Positions 5,353 through 13,485 of a DNA stretch of 13,520 nucleotides are shown here, piece after piece. The notes under the pieces were generated by a model. The model was not told the DNA's origin. It did not search any database and worked only from the letters and a program-made list of their open reading frames with translations. The stretch comes from Clostridia bacterium (GTDB lineage Bacteria; Bacillota; Peptococcia; DRI-13; DTU073): assembly GCA_028709105.1 (NCBI GenBank), contig JAQVYD010000022.1, forward strand, positions 1 to 13,520, given 5' to 3'. The position numbers and the translations under genes are program-made. Position 1 is the first letter of the stretch; every line of letters starts with the position of its first letter.

Positions 5353-6823
5353 AAATAATTATGCAAATAATCCCGCCACTACCATCATTGACAATCCGCC
5401 TTAAAGTTTCCTGTAATTTTTCCTGCACATTTTCAGGTACTGCTTGTAATTTACCTTGGATACTTTCCCTAACCAAATCATGCAGAGATTTGCCAAAAAT
5501 ATCGTAATCCCAAATTTGTGACGGGTTTTCCTGAAATTTATCTGTAATATAGCGTGCCAAATCAGCGCACTGTCTTTCTGTCCCCATCAAAGGCGTTATT
5601 TCAGCAGCAATATCCGCTCGGATAATATGCAGAGAAGGAGCACTTGCTCTCAATCTGACGCCAAAAAGACCACCTTGTTTAATCAATTCAGGTTCTTCCA
5701 AATTCATCTCCGAAACAAGGGGATTAACAACACCATAACCAGTTTCCCGAACCTTTTCCAAAGCTTCGCCCACTTTATCGTATTCACTTTTCACCGCACT
5801 TAATTCTTTTAACAAACGGAAAATATCATGTTCTCCGGCAATTTCTAAACCGGTGGCTTCATTAATAGCTTCATAAAAAAGCCCTTCTTTAGCCGTCATT
5901 TCAAGAGAAGCTACTCCCGTTCCCATCTCCATACTCTCTAAAACAACCTCACCTATAAAATCGAGTTTAGAAAGTGTTTCCATCGCTTGATCAATATCTC
6001 TCAATCGTCTAACCTTACTAATAATTTCATAAACGGAACTCTCGAACTTTTTTCTTAACCAATGTTCAGCTTTAAGCTCTTCAATCCATTTAGGCAGACT
6101 TACATTTACTTCTGTTACGGGAAATTCAAAAAGTGCCTCTTCCAAAACTTGCATAATTGTACCTTGTGTCAATTGCGCAATATCAAGAGGAATAACAGGA
6201 ACCTCATAAAGATTTTCCAACTCCTGCGCCAACTCAATTGTCGAAACATCATAAGGGCTCAGAGAATTAAGGAGTACCACAAAAGGTTTACTCAGTGCTT
6301 TCAGCTCTTCCACAATTCTCGCTTCTGCTTCTTGATAATTTTCCCGCGGAAGATCCGTAATACTACCATCCGTAGTCACAACCACTCCAATAGTCGAATG
6401 TTCAGTAATAACTTTTCGTGTCCCTATTTCAGCCGCTTCTTGAAAAGGCATCGGTTCTTCAGACCAGGGAGTATTGACCATACGTGGACCATTCTCATCT
6501 TCATACCCTTTAGCCCCGGGAATCGTATATCCTACACAATCCACTAACCTGACAAAAACAGAAAGACCGTCTTTAACCTGAATTTCCACAGCCTCATTAG
6601 GTATGAATTTAGGTTCTGTCGTCATGATCATTCTTCCTGCACCACTTTGAGGTAATTCATCAATAGTTCTTTCTCGATCAAAATCATTCGTAATATTCGG
6701 GATGACTAACAAATCCATAAATCTTTTAATAAAAGTTGATTTTCCTACACGAACCGGTCCCACCACACCTAAATAAACATCACCTCCCGTCCTTTCAGCA
6801 ATATCTCGAAAAATATTTTCCAC
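5351..6823 (-). CDS. spoIVA: Stage IV sporulation protein A, spore coat basement-layer ATPase
   Basis: SpoIVA hydrolyses ATP to polymerise on the outer forespore surface, where it anchors the spore coat and is needed for the cortex. The 490-residue length is close to the Bacillus subtilis protein. The N-terminal P-loop domain has GPVRVGKST (22-30), TEPKFIPNEAVEI and LVDCVGY typical of the family, followed by the middle and C-terminal polymerising domains. The end, GSGGIICIII, is the conserved hydrophobic tail used for membrane anchoring through SpoVM. The GTG start at 6823 has AAGGAGG at about 7 bases. It is a single-gene unit between the gpsA terminator and the ACT-hom-thrB promoter; its 254-base upstream gap holds a sigma-E-like candidate. 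The order der-plsY-gpsA-spoIVA is common in spore formers. Confidence 0.97.
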   Translation of the reverse strand: MENIFRDIAERTGGDVYLGVVGPVRVGKSTFIKRFMDLLVIPNITNDFDRERTIDELPQSGAGRMIMTTEPKFIPNEAVEIQVKDGLSVFVRLVDCVGYTIPGAKGYEDENGPRMVNTPWSEEPMPFQEAAEIGTRKVITEHSTIGVVVTTDGSITDLPRENYQEAEARIVEELKALSKPFVVLLNSLSPYDVSTIELAQELENLYEVPVIPLDIAQLTQGTIMQVLEEALFEFPVTEVNVSLPKWIEELKAEHWLRKKFESSVYEIISKVRRLRDIDQAMETLSKLDFIGEVVLESMEMGTGVASLEMTAKEGLFYEAINEATGLEIAGEHDIFRLLKELSAVKSEYDKVGEALEKVRETGYGVVNPLVSEMNLEEPELIKQGGLFGVRLRASAPSLHIIRADIAAEITPLMGTERQCADLARYITDKFQENPSQIWDYDIFGKSLHDLVRESIQGKLQAVPENVQEKLQETLRRIVNDGSGGIICIII

Positions 6824-6921
6824 ACTATCCCCTCCTTAAAATTACTTCTATTTAAACTTTGCCCTAAGACACAATCCTACTCATCCCCCCTTAGCAACAT
6901 TTAACGTAATTTCAAAGAAAA

Positions 6922-6934
6922 ACTCTTCGAGAGT
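6922..6934 (-). other. Small hairpin with U run in the spoIVA leader
   Basis: ACTCT-CGA-AGAGT followed by five U in the minus-strand sequence, about 100 bases before the spoIVA start. The stem of five pairs is short for a terminator. The rest of the 254-base gap between gpsA and spoIVA holds no gene that I can see. Confidence 0.25.
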
Positions 6935-6949
6935 CTGTACAAACTGCAA

Positions 6950-6978
6950 AGTTTATGAACAATACATATATACTGTCC
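6950..6978 (-). promoter_or_regulatory. Weak sigma-E-like promoter candidate for spoIVA
   Basis: CATAAACT (6950-6957, minus strand) matches the sigma-E -10 consensus CATACAHT at 7 of 8 positions. At the standard 14-base distance the -35 region is GGACAGT, a poor match. spoIVA is known to be sigma-E dependent in Bacillus, which supports looking here, but the site itself is weak. Confidence 0.25.
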
Positions 6979-7003
6979 TCCATAATTAATTATTACTAAG
7001 AAG

Positions 7004-7048
7004 AAAAAAAATGCCTAATTTATGTTTAAAAACATAAATTAGGCATTT
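7004..7048 (-). terminator. Intrinsic terminator of the DUF512-der-plsY-gpsA operon
   Basis: A perfect long stem (arms 7009-7027 and 7030-7048, core ATGCCTAATTTATG) ends in about seven U on the minus strand, 30 bases past the gpsA stop. Confidence 0.88.
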
Positions 7049-7077
7049 AAGAAAAAAGCGTAGTCGTTATAAATAAT

Positions 7078-8079
7078 TTATTCTACTTCATGTTTCTTCT
7101 CCCGCATCATTAAATCATAACCGGCTTCTTGAACCTTTTTGTTTCTAAAAAGAACAGCATAGATCTCCTCACAAATAGGCATCGAAACTAAATATTTACT
7201 CCCAAGCTGACACCCGGCTTGTGTGGCCGCAACCCCCTCCACAACCATCCCAATTTGCTGCAAGACATGTGCTAAAGGAATACCCTTCCCAATTTGGATC
7301 CCTGCCCGCTTATTCCTACTATGCTTGCTAGTACACGTTACCACCAAATCACCGATGCCGGTAAGTCCTGCAAAAGTAAGAGGATTAGCTCCTGCGGCTA
7401 CCCCTAAACGAGCTATTTCCGTTAAACCTCTTGTGATTAAAGCCGCTTTAGCATTATCCCCATAACCGATACCCTCAGCAATACCTGCCCCTAGAGCAAT
7501 CACATTTTTTAAGGCTGCGCCATATTCTATCCCAATTAAATCCGAATTAGTATAAACCCTAAACTCAGGAGACATAAAAAGGTCTTGTACTTCTTCGGCA
7601 ATCTTCTTCTTTTTAGAACCGACCACAATTGCCGTGGGAATCCCTTTCCCCACTTCTTCAGCGTGACTCGGACCGGAAATAATAGCAACTGAAGGTTTTT
7701 TCTCTACAAATTCATCCTCAATAATTTCACTCATTCTTTTTAAGGTCTGTAACTCAATCCCTTTGGCGGCATTAATTATAACTTTATTTTTAGTAATTTG
7801 ATCCTTGATTTTTTGACATATCTCCCTGATTTGTCCGGAAGGTATCGCTAGGACAATATATTTTTTACCAAAAAGAGCTTTTTCCAGATCCGCTGTCGCT
7901 TTAACACTTTCAGGCAAGAGAACACCGGGCAAATAATTTACGTTTTCCTTAAGTAACGTTATTTGCTCTGTCTTTTTCTGTTCTCTCCCCCAGAGATGAA
8001 CCTGATGCCCCTTTTTCGCCAATACTAAGGCTAAAGCAGTTCCCCAACTACCTGCACCTAATACTGCAACCTTTTTCAT
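7078..8079 (-). CDS. gpsA: Glycerol-3-phosphate dehydrogenase [NAD(P)+], GpsA
   Basis: GpsA reduces dihydroxyacetone phosphate to sn-glycerol 3-phosphate, the backbone that PlsY then acylates. The 333-residue protein begins KKVAVLGAGSWGTALA with the nucleotide-binding GAGSWG (8-13), and has NAAKGIE (about 103-109), the catalytic lysine in EYGAALKNV (about residue 191), GDNAKAALITRGL, and FAGLTGIGDLVVTC, all family hallmarks. I chose ATG 8079 because the protein then starts at the conserved point and AAGGGGAG lies about 7 bases before it. An ATG at 8103 adds eight residues and has only a short GAGG, so it remains a second choice. It follows plsY after a short gap and is the last gene of its operon. 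Confidence 0.96.
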   Translation of the reverse strand: MKKVAVLGAGSWGTALALVLAKKGHQVHLWGREQKKTEQITLLKENVNYLPGVLLPESVKATADLEKALFGKKYIVLAIPSGQIREICQKIKDQITKNKVIINAAKGIELQTLKRMSEIIEDEFVEKKPSVAIISGPSHAEEVGKGIPTAIVVGSKKKKIAEEVQDLFMSPEFRVYTNSDLIGIEYGAALKNVIALGAGIAEGIGYGDNAKAALITRGLTEIARLGVAAGANPLTFAGLTGIGDLVVTCTSKHSRNKRAGIQIGKGIPLAHVLQQIGMVVEGVAATQAGCQLGSKYLVSMPICEEIYAVLFRNKKVQEAGYDLMMREKKHEVE

Positions 8080-8115
8080 TAAGTATCTCCCCTTATCATC
8101 CATATTTCCTCATGC

Positions 8116-8715
8116 TTACCTTTTTCCTATTTTATTTTCCCGACCCTGATAAATTCTGATGATATTTACTCGATGATTATAAATTACAAAAACAGCTCCC
8201 AAAACGCCAAATAAAAAAATAGGAAAAGGTTTTTCTAAAAAATACAAAAGAATCGGAACACTTAAAGCCCCCAGAATAGAACCTAAAGAAACATAACGGC
8301 TAATAAACACCGTAATCATAAAAATAATAAGTGCAATTACAGTAACATCGGGAGCTAAGGTCAAAACAACTCCTAAGCCGGTTGCTACCCCCTTTCCACC
8401 TGCAAATCCGAAATAAAGAGGATATGTATGCCCTACCATTGTGACTAACCCTCCGAGAACAGCATAATTATAACTTGCATCCCCCAAATAATAACCGAGC
8501 AGCACACCCAAACTTCCCTTTAAAGCATCACCGGCCAAAACAAAAGCTGAAGGTCCTTTTCCCACCACCCTTAAGACATTAGTAAATCCAATATTACCAC
8601 TACCATAATCCCTAATATCAACACCTTTTTTTATTCTAGTGACAATTATCCCAAAAGATACGGAACCTATTAAATAAGCTAAAATAATTACTAAAAGCAA
8701 CTTCAATAAAACCAA
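8116..8715 (-). CDS. plsY: Acyl-phosphate:glycerol-3-phosphate acyltransferase PlsY
   Basis: PlsY transfers a fatty acyl group from acyl phosphate to glycerol 3-phosphate to make lysophosphatidate, the first committed membrane-lipid step. The 199-residue membrane protein has about five to six hydrophobic segments and the three active-site motifs: GSGNIGFTNVLR (39-50), DALKG (63-67), and GHTYPLYFGFAGGKGVATGLG, beginning near residue 95. The start is TTG at 8715, five bases after the der stop, with GGGAGG inside the end of der; no ATG near the N-terminus would serve. This unusual start and tight spacing suggest coupling to der. Its neighbour gpsA makes its substrate. PlsX, which makes the acyl phosphate, is not in the window. 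Confidence 0.95.
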   Translation of the reverse strand: MVLLKLLLVIILAYLIGSVSFGIIVTRIKKGVDIRDYGSGNIGFTNVLRVVGKGPSAFVLAGDALKGSLGVLLGYYLGDASYNYAVLGGLVTMVGHTYPLYFGFAGGKGVATGLGVVLTLAPDVTVIALIIFMITVFISRYVSLGSILGALSVPILLYFLEKPFPIFLFGVLGAVFVIYNHRVNIIRIYQGRENKIGKR

Positions 8716-8720
8716 CTTTC

Positions 8721-10040
8721 CTAAGCCTCCCTTTTCTTTATAGTAATACGAATAGGCGTACCCTCAAAACCGAAATTTTCTCTCAGCTTATTTTCCAGAT
8801 AACGTAGATATGAAAAATGCAATAAATTGGGGTCATTAACAAACAAAATAAAATGTGGAGGTTTTACCCCAGCCTGTGTACTATACAAAACTTTTAACTT
8901 TTTTCCTTTATACGAAGGCGGTGGCGTAAGCTGTACGGCTTCACTAAGCACTTCATTTAAAACACTTGTGCTAACCCGATGACACTGCTGATCGGCTACA
9001 AAATCAACCAGTTCGATTATTTTTATAACCCTTTGTTTAGTAAGAGCAGAAACAAAGATCATGGGAGCATAAGTCATAAAAGCCAGCTGAGTACGAATTT
9101 TTTCTCTAAACCTTTCGATTGTCTGCTCATCCTTCGCCACTAAATCCCACTTATTGATAACAATTATAACACCCTTTCCGGCTTCATGTACATAACCGGC
9201 AATACGCTGATCCTGCTCAGTAACACCCTCAACAGCATCCAACACGATTAAAACAAGATCACTACGGTCAACAGCCCGTAAGGCCCTGATCACACTATAT
9301 CTTTCTGTATTTTCCTCAATATTACCCTTCCGTCTCATCCCCGCCGTATCGATCAAAAGATAATGCTGCCCTTCTTTTTGAAAAAGAGAATCTATTGCAT
9401 CACGAGTCGTCCCGGGAAGGTCACTAACAATCACTCTTTCTTCACCTAAAATTACATTAACTAAAGAAGATTTCCCGACATTAGGTCTGCCTACTACCGC
9501 AATTTTAATAAGATCAAGCTCTTCTTCATCCTCTGCACTATCTTTAAACTGACTCACAAGTAGATCCAATAAATCCCCTGTATTCAGGCCATGGGCTGCC
9601 GAAATAGGAAGCGGTTCTCCCAATCCCAACTGATAAAATTCGTAAAACTCCAAATTATTCTTAAATTGTTCCACCTTATTAACTATAAGCAGAACAGGTT
9701 TCTGGGTTTTCCTTAACAGATTGGCAATAAGCTCATCCTGAGCAGTAAGCCCCGTCCTAGCATCAACAATAAATAAAAGCAGATCGGCTTCCTCCAAGGC
9801 AATTTGCACCTGCTGCCTGACACGGCCACCAAGAGACTCTTCTCTGTCGGTAAAATCCAAACCTCCTGTATCTACAAGTGTAAAAATTCTTCCCCCCCAT
9901 TCCGCATCACGATACAATCTGTCTCTCGTAACACCGGGAGTATCTTCGACGATGGCCACCCGGCCACCTGTTAATCTATTAAATAATGTGGACTTGCCCA
10001 CATTAGGTCTGCCCAAAATAGCCACAATAGGTTTACCCAT
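8721..10040 (-). CDS. der: Double-domain GTPase Der (EngA), 50S ribosome assembly
   Basis: Der is an essential GTPase with two tandem G domains that acts late in large-subunit assembly. Domain 1 shows GRPNVGKS (10-17), a TRD switch, DTGG (57-60) and NKVE (121-124). Domain 2 shows GRPNVGKSS (184-192), TTRD, DTAGM (231-235) and NKWD (296-299). A C-terminal KH-like domain (about 350-437) ends the 439-residue protein, the usual length. In domain 1 the base-recognition motif has Glu where NKxD is standard, a mild oddity. The ATG at 10040 lies one base after the stop of the upstream DUF512 gene and its AGGTGG site is inside that gene's end, so translation is coupled. plsY follows after 5 bases. Confidence 0.97.
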   Translation of the reverse strand: MGKPIVAILGRPNVGKSTLFNRLTGGRVAIVEDTPGVTRDRLYRDAEWGGRIFTLVDTGGLDFTDREESLGGRVRQQVQIALEEADLLLFIVDARTGLTAQDELIANLLRKTQKPVLLIVNKVEQFKNNLEFYEFYQLGLGEPLPISAAHGLNTGDLLDLLVSQFKDSAEDEEELDLIKIAVVGRPNVGKSSLVNVILGEERVIVSDLPGTTRDAIDSLFQKEGQHYLLIDTAGMRRKGNIEENTERYSVIRALRAVDRSDLVLIVLDAVEGVTEQDQRIAGYVHEAGKGVIIVINKWDLVAKDEQTIERFREKIRTQLAFMTYAPMIFVSALTKQRVIKIIELVDFVADQQCHRVSTSVLNEVLSEAVQLTPPPSYKGKKLKVLYSTQAGVKPPHFILFVNDPNLLHFSYLRYLENKLRENFGFEGTPIRITIKKREA

Positions 10041-10041
10041 T

Positions 10042-11367
10042 TTACCACCTACCTTCTCCGTCTATAATTTTTGCTAATATTTTAGAGGCTTCCAGAGGAA
10101 CAGTAATTATTTGAAGTTCTAAAGCTTTGGCTACATCATGGGGTATCAAATCATCCAAAAACTTACCATCTCCCGATTGCACCATAGATACGGGGATAAA
10201 CACAGTACTCCCTTTTTTCACCTCTTGTAATCCCTTTAATAAGCAAGAGCCAGTCAAAAGTCCGGCCACAGTTACTGTAGAACCGAAAAAAGTATTAGGA
10301 ATTGCTCTTACCTCAATCTTCAACCCCGGAATAAGATTTAATCTATCTTTTACCGGTTTTAGCACCTTTTCGCCTAATAATCCTGTCGCAAAAATTATTT
10401 CTTGAGCAGGTTCTATTACTGCGGGAAGCTGCAAATGCTGCCATTCCTCCCAAAAAGACCTGACCATGCCTACCCCATTAGCTAATTGTGAAAAATCTTC
10501 GTAACTTTCTACTGAAGGCAAAGGCCAATCTGCCAACAAATAAAATTCATCCGCAGCCCAGATAAAACGGCTTCCTCGTTTCTCCAATTCCAACCTCTGT
10601 TTTTTTTCTAACCATTCTACTAAACGAGAAGCCTCTTCCTTTTGATATAATCTAATTTTGGGTAAATTATGCCGATAAGCAGTAAGTCCCACAGGTACAA
10701 CAGCTAAAGAAACAACCCCGGTAATTTTACTCAAGTCCTGATACGTCTTTTCTAAAATCTCTCCATCATTAATCTCGGGGCAAGCAACAACCTGTGTATG
10801 AAACTCAATCCCTGCCTGAGACAGATCCTGCATTATCTCCAAAACTTCCCCCGCCCGAGAATTTTTCATCATCTTCTTGCGAAGTTGAAGGTCAGTAGTA
10901 TGAATTGAGATATACAACGGAGAAAGATGTTCTCGTTTAATCCTTACTAAGTCCTCCTTACTTAAATTCGTCAAAGTAATATAATTCCCTTGTAAAAAAG
11001 ACAAACGATAATCATCATCTTTAAAATAAAGACTGGCTCTTAATTGAGAAGGCATCTGCTCAACAAAACAAAACATACAATTATTTTGACATGCTTTAAG
11101 ACCATCAAAAATTGCTTTTTTAAACTCAACCCCCAATGGCTCATCATAATCTTTCTCAATTTCGTACAGCTCGCTTTTACCGTTACTTTTCATAATTTCC
11201 AAAGAAACTTCCTCGGCAGCCCATTCCCATTGAAACTCAATCAAATCTATAAAAGTTTTATGATTAATTTTTAGAATACAATCACCGGCAGTAAGTCCCA
11301 ATCTTTCCGCTAGGGATCCCGCTTCCACCGCCACAATTTCCGCCCCTCGCATCCCCTCCACCACCAT
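10042..11367 (-). CDS. DUF512 family protein: PDZ domain plus radical-SAM-like iron-sulfur protein
   Basis: A 441-residue protein of the DUF512 family, whose biochemical role is not established to my knowledge. In order: a PDZ-like domain (about 7-60, GSLAERLGLTAGDCILKIN), a cysteine cluster CQNNCMFC (Cys93, Cys97, Cys100, spacing CX3CX2C as in radical SAM enzymes) followed by FVEQMP, a barrel-like middle (SPLYISIHTTD, 149-159; TQVVACPEINDGE), and the C-terminal DUF512 domain from about 225 on. An iron-sulfur oxidoreductase or radical SAM activity is inferred from the cluster only. The ATG at 11367 has a weak site; another at 11352 follows GGAGGGG too closely, so the start is uncertain by five residues. 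It is the first gene of the operon with der, plsY and gpsA, behind a good promoter. Confidence 0.9.
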   Translation of the reverse strand: MVVEGMRGAEIVAVEAGSLAERLGLTAGDCILKINHKTFIDLIEFQWEWAAEEVSLEIMKSNGKSELYEIEKDYDEPLGVEFKKAIFDGLKACQNNCMFCFVEQMPSQLRASLYFKDDDYRLSFLQGNYITLTNLSKEDLVRIKREHLSPLYISIHTTDLQLRKKMMKNSRAGEVLEIMQDLSQAGIEFHTQVVACPEINDGEILEKTYQDLSKITGVVSLAVVPVGLTAYRHNLPKIRLYQKEEASRLVEWLEKKQRLELEKRGSRFIWAADEFYLLADWPLPSVESYEDFSQLANGVGMVRSFWEEWQHLQLPAVIEPAQEIIFATGLLGEKVLKPVKDRLNLIPGLKIEVRAIPNTFFGSTVTVAGLLTGSCLLKGLQEVKKGSTVFIPVSMVQSGDGKFLDDLIPHDVAKALELQIITVPLEASKILAKIIDGEGRW

Positions 11368-11386
11368 TTCTAGATACCCTGTATCA

Positions 11387-11415
11387 ATTATCTATTATTC
11401 ACGGTTTTTCGTCAA
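11387..11415 (-). promoter_or_regulatory. Sigma-A promoter of the DUF512-der-plsY-gpsA operon
   Basis: TTGACG (11410-11415) and GATAAT (11387-11392) on the minus strand are 17 bases apart, and the -10 is about 20 bases before the start codon, giving a very short leader. No clear terminator separates it from spoIIP, so readthrough is possible. Confidence 0.7.
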
Positions 11416-11449
11416 CATAATTCCTCTTTAAGCGACGTGATGACAATCT

Positions 11450-12703
11450 TCAATTTTTCTCTTTCTGTTTTTCTTCTACACACACCTTGGATTTTTTCTC
11501 AGGTTTTTCCTCAGATTTTTCTTCAATTTTTTTCGGTCCTAAATAATTAGAAAACTCCTTGCCCAGCTCGGAAAGTTTAGTTAATGAACCTTGCCAACCA
11601 CCCGTACTAAGAAGAAGAAAGGCCCCTCCCCCCACGATTGCCAGAACAAAAATCCACAAAATAGCTTTGCCTGTCCCGGTTCTTTCCAAACCCGGTCTAG
11701 TTCCCGGCGGTGGCGCCCCCGGACCGACTGCTGCCCCAATAATATGGGGTATTCCTTCTGCAAAATGAGTTACACCACGTTCCGCGGCTGTCCGGCTGTT
11801 AGTATGTGTGCCCACCTCAATAAGAATCGCGCGAGGTCCTAAATCCTGATTATAATTCCCTTTACCTAAAAAAATACCCTTAATCAAACCGGGGGAAGTC
11901 TTATCAAAATATGCTTTGATACTTTTCGCAAAAGCTAAATTGGCAGACAGGTGTGGATTCTGCCTACCGACAACGAGTCTAATCTTAGTCCCGGGCAATC
12001 CTTTAACCCGGGTTTTATAAAAATTAGGATCAGGTATTCCATCGCGGTGAACATCAACAATAGCTATCGGATTATTCTTCAAAAGCTGTACCGCTGTTTT
12101 TCGAGAACGATGATAAGCATTAGCATCATGGGGATCATGCTTATTAAAACTAATCTGTGAGGCAACTCCTTTATTCTTCAAATTATTAGCAAAAACATTC
12201 CCTACCTGTAAAATTCCCCCGTTTCCAGGCTTACTTTCCGTTCCATCTGTAGGGACATAAGACTCATCAGTATGGGTCATATAAACACCGACATTCCCCC
12301 GATTTTCCGCCACCATTGCCGCCACCGGTTCCTCTGTCCATTCTTCACGCCATACCAAATCCTCTTTTCCTACTAACTTAGCAATCGCCTTATTCTGCTG
12401 ATGTTCAACCTTTACTACCTTATAGTGATTGTTATCTTCAAGGATAAATTCGTCACCAATGAAAACAAAACGGCTAATCCGGTCTAATTCTTTACCTGTT
12501 TCATCAACTAAAGAAAAATAATCACCACAAGCCAACTCCTTTTCCCAGCTTCCCAACGTATCTAAAAAATTCAAGTTTATGCCCGACTGAGCAAAAGTAT
12601 TATAGACCTGAGGGTTTTTTTCATAATAAAAGAGTAAACCACCTACCAAAAGGAAAACTATCCCTAAAACAAAAACAAATCTATTAAAAATGTTCTTCTC
12701 CAT
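11450..12703 (-). CDS. spoIIP: Stage II sporulation protein P, engulfment peptidoglycan hydrolase, with extra C-terminal membrane segment
   Basis: SpoIIP is an amidase/endopeptidase that, with SpoIID and SpoIIM, degrades septal peptidoglycan during forespore engulfment. This 417-residue form has an N-terminal membrane anchor (about 8-27), a linker region (30-130), and the catalytic domain (about 136-325). That domain contains THTDESYVPTDG (143-154), HDANAYHRSR, IVDVHRDG (215-222) and IEVGTHTNS (295-303). His144, Glu147, His219 and Glu296 are the likely zinc-binding or catalytic residues by family analogy. A Pro/Gly linker then leads to a second membrane helix (about 347-365) and a Lys/Glu-rich tail, not present in the Bacillus protein as I know it. 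The ATG at 12703 follows AAGGAGG and overlaps the upstream DUF1614 gene by 20 bases; an ATG at 12730 has a poorer site. Confidence 0.93.
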   Translation of the reverse strand: MEKNIFNRFVFVLGIVFLLVGGLLFYYEKNPQVYNTFAQSGINLNFLDTLGSWEKELACGDYFSLVDETGKELDRISRFVFIGDEFILEDNNHYKVVKVEHQQNKAIAKLVGKEDLVWREEWTEEPVAAMVAENRGNVGVYMTHTDESYVPTDGTESKPGNGGILQVGNVFANNLKNKGVASQISFNKHDPHDANAYHRSRKTAVQLLKNNPIAIVDVHRDGIPDPNFYKTRVKGLPGTKIRLVVGRQNPHLSANLAFAKSIKAYFDKTSPGLIKGIFLGKGNYNQDLGPRAILIEVGTHTNSRTAAERGVTHFAEGIPHIIGAAVGPGAPPPGTRPGLERTGTGKAILWIFVLAIVGGGAFLLLSTGGWQGSLTKLSELGKEFSNYLGPKKIEEKSEEKPEKKSKVCVEEKQKEKN

Positions 12704-13430
12704 GGTCCTCTCCCTCCTTTTTCTCTTCATTTCCTGCCTTCCCCTCTATTTTAAGGTCACTGTTTAAATGCTGCAGAAGTTCAGGATCACGGTTCCTTGT
12801 TGCCGGTCCGCCTTGCAATCGTTCCCGCGTCTCCCCCAGTATTTCAGCGAGTAAAACAGCTACCAATCCGGCAATAACTATAGAATCAAAAGCTCCGGCC
12901 CCACCTATATTTACCGTACCGGGAATTCCTGTGGAGCGTAACCAAAAAAGATGAATAAAGTCTTGGCTTAAAACGCCTAAAGTCGCGGCTACGAAAGCAG
13001 ACCGTCGTGAACGTCCTAAAAGATACGCAGTTAAGCCACCTACCAGAGGATAAACATATAAAGGATCAAGCAATGTCATTCTATCGCGCGGATCACCTTG
13101 CATAAGGACACTACCCAAAAAGTAAATAGCTCCGGCCGTCACTATCGTTGCGACAATTGCCCTTACCCATTCTTTCGTCGTACCAGCCTTGTATAAAAGA
13201 TAACCGGCTAAACCTACAGGAACCAAAGCTCCGCCCACATTCAAGGAAACTAGAATGTTCCCTCTCGTAAGAGGAATATCGATAAAACTCCCCACAATTA
13301 AAGCCCCTAAAACAGCCAAGGCCCCTTTATCCGAAAGCCGCATGCGATCAAGTAACCGGTGTGCTAAACCAAAAGAAACTAAAAATAACAAGGTCACCAG
13401 AATAATTGTTCCTAAGGGTAATCGACTCAA
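12684..13430 (-). CDS. DUF1614 family multi-spanning membrane protein
   Basis: A 248-residue integral membrane protein of the DUF1614 family, with no established function known to me. It has about seven hydrophobic segments (roughly 5-23, 36-55, 60-82, 90-110, 122-140, 145-163, 178-196) and a hydrophilic, Lys/Glu-rich C-terminus (about 200-248). Recognisable family stretches are LSDKGALAVLGALIVGSFIDIPL and GGAGAFDSIVIAGLVAVLLAEI, which contain the only conserved-looking polar residues inside membrane segments (Asp52, Asp183). The start is TTG at 13430 with AAAGGGGG at about 7 bases. Its end overlaps spoIIP by 20 bases, so the two are probably made together, and a role in sporulation is inferred from that alone. 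Confidence 0.82.
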   Translation of the reverse strand: MSRLPLGTIILVTLLFLVSFGLAHRLLDRMRLSDKGALAVLGALIVGSFIDIPLTRGNILVSLNVGGALVPVGLAGYLLYKAGTTKEWVRAIVATIVTAGAIYFLGSVLMQGDPRDRMTLLDPLYVYPLVGGLTAYLLGRSRRSAFVAATLGVLSQDFIHLFWLRSTGIPGTVNIGGAGAFDSIVIAGLVAVLLAEILGETRERLQGGPATRNRDPELLQHLNSDLKIEGKAGNEEKKEGEDHGEEHF

Positions 13431-13485
13431 ATAAATGCCCCCTTTGAATTTTTAAAAATTTAGACACTACCATCTCTTTATAACC

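Noticed and set aside
6062..6547. 161-codon plus-strand frame inside spoIVA
   Set aside because: It is the antisense of a well-conserved P-loop protein and its translation is low-complexity and unrecognisable.
11410..11437. Mini-ORF after an AGAGG site upstream of the DUF512 gene
   Set aside because: It would encode seven residues and overlaps the promoter boxes; chance is the better explanation.
11559..11842. Plus-strand frames opposite the spoIIP 3' half
   Set aside because: They are antisense shadows of the Pro/Gly linker and catalytic domain, with no family features or start signals.
13477..13482. Sigma-A promoter at TATAAA before the DUF1614 gene
   Set aside because: No -35 box at 16-18 bases upstream; the sigma-F-like pattern fits the same region better.
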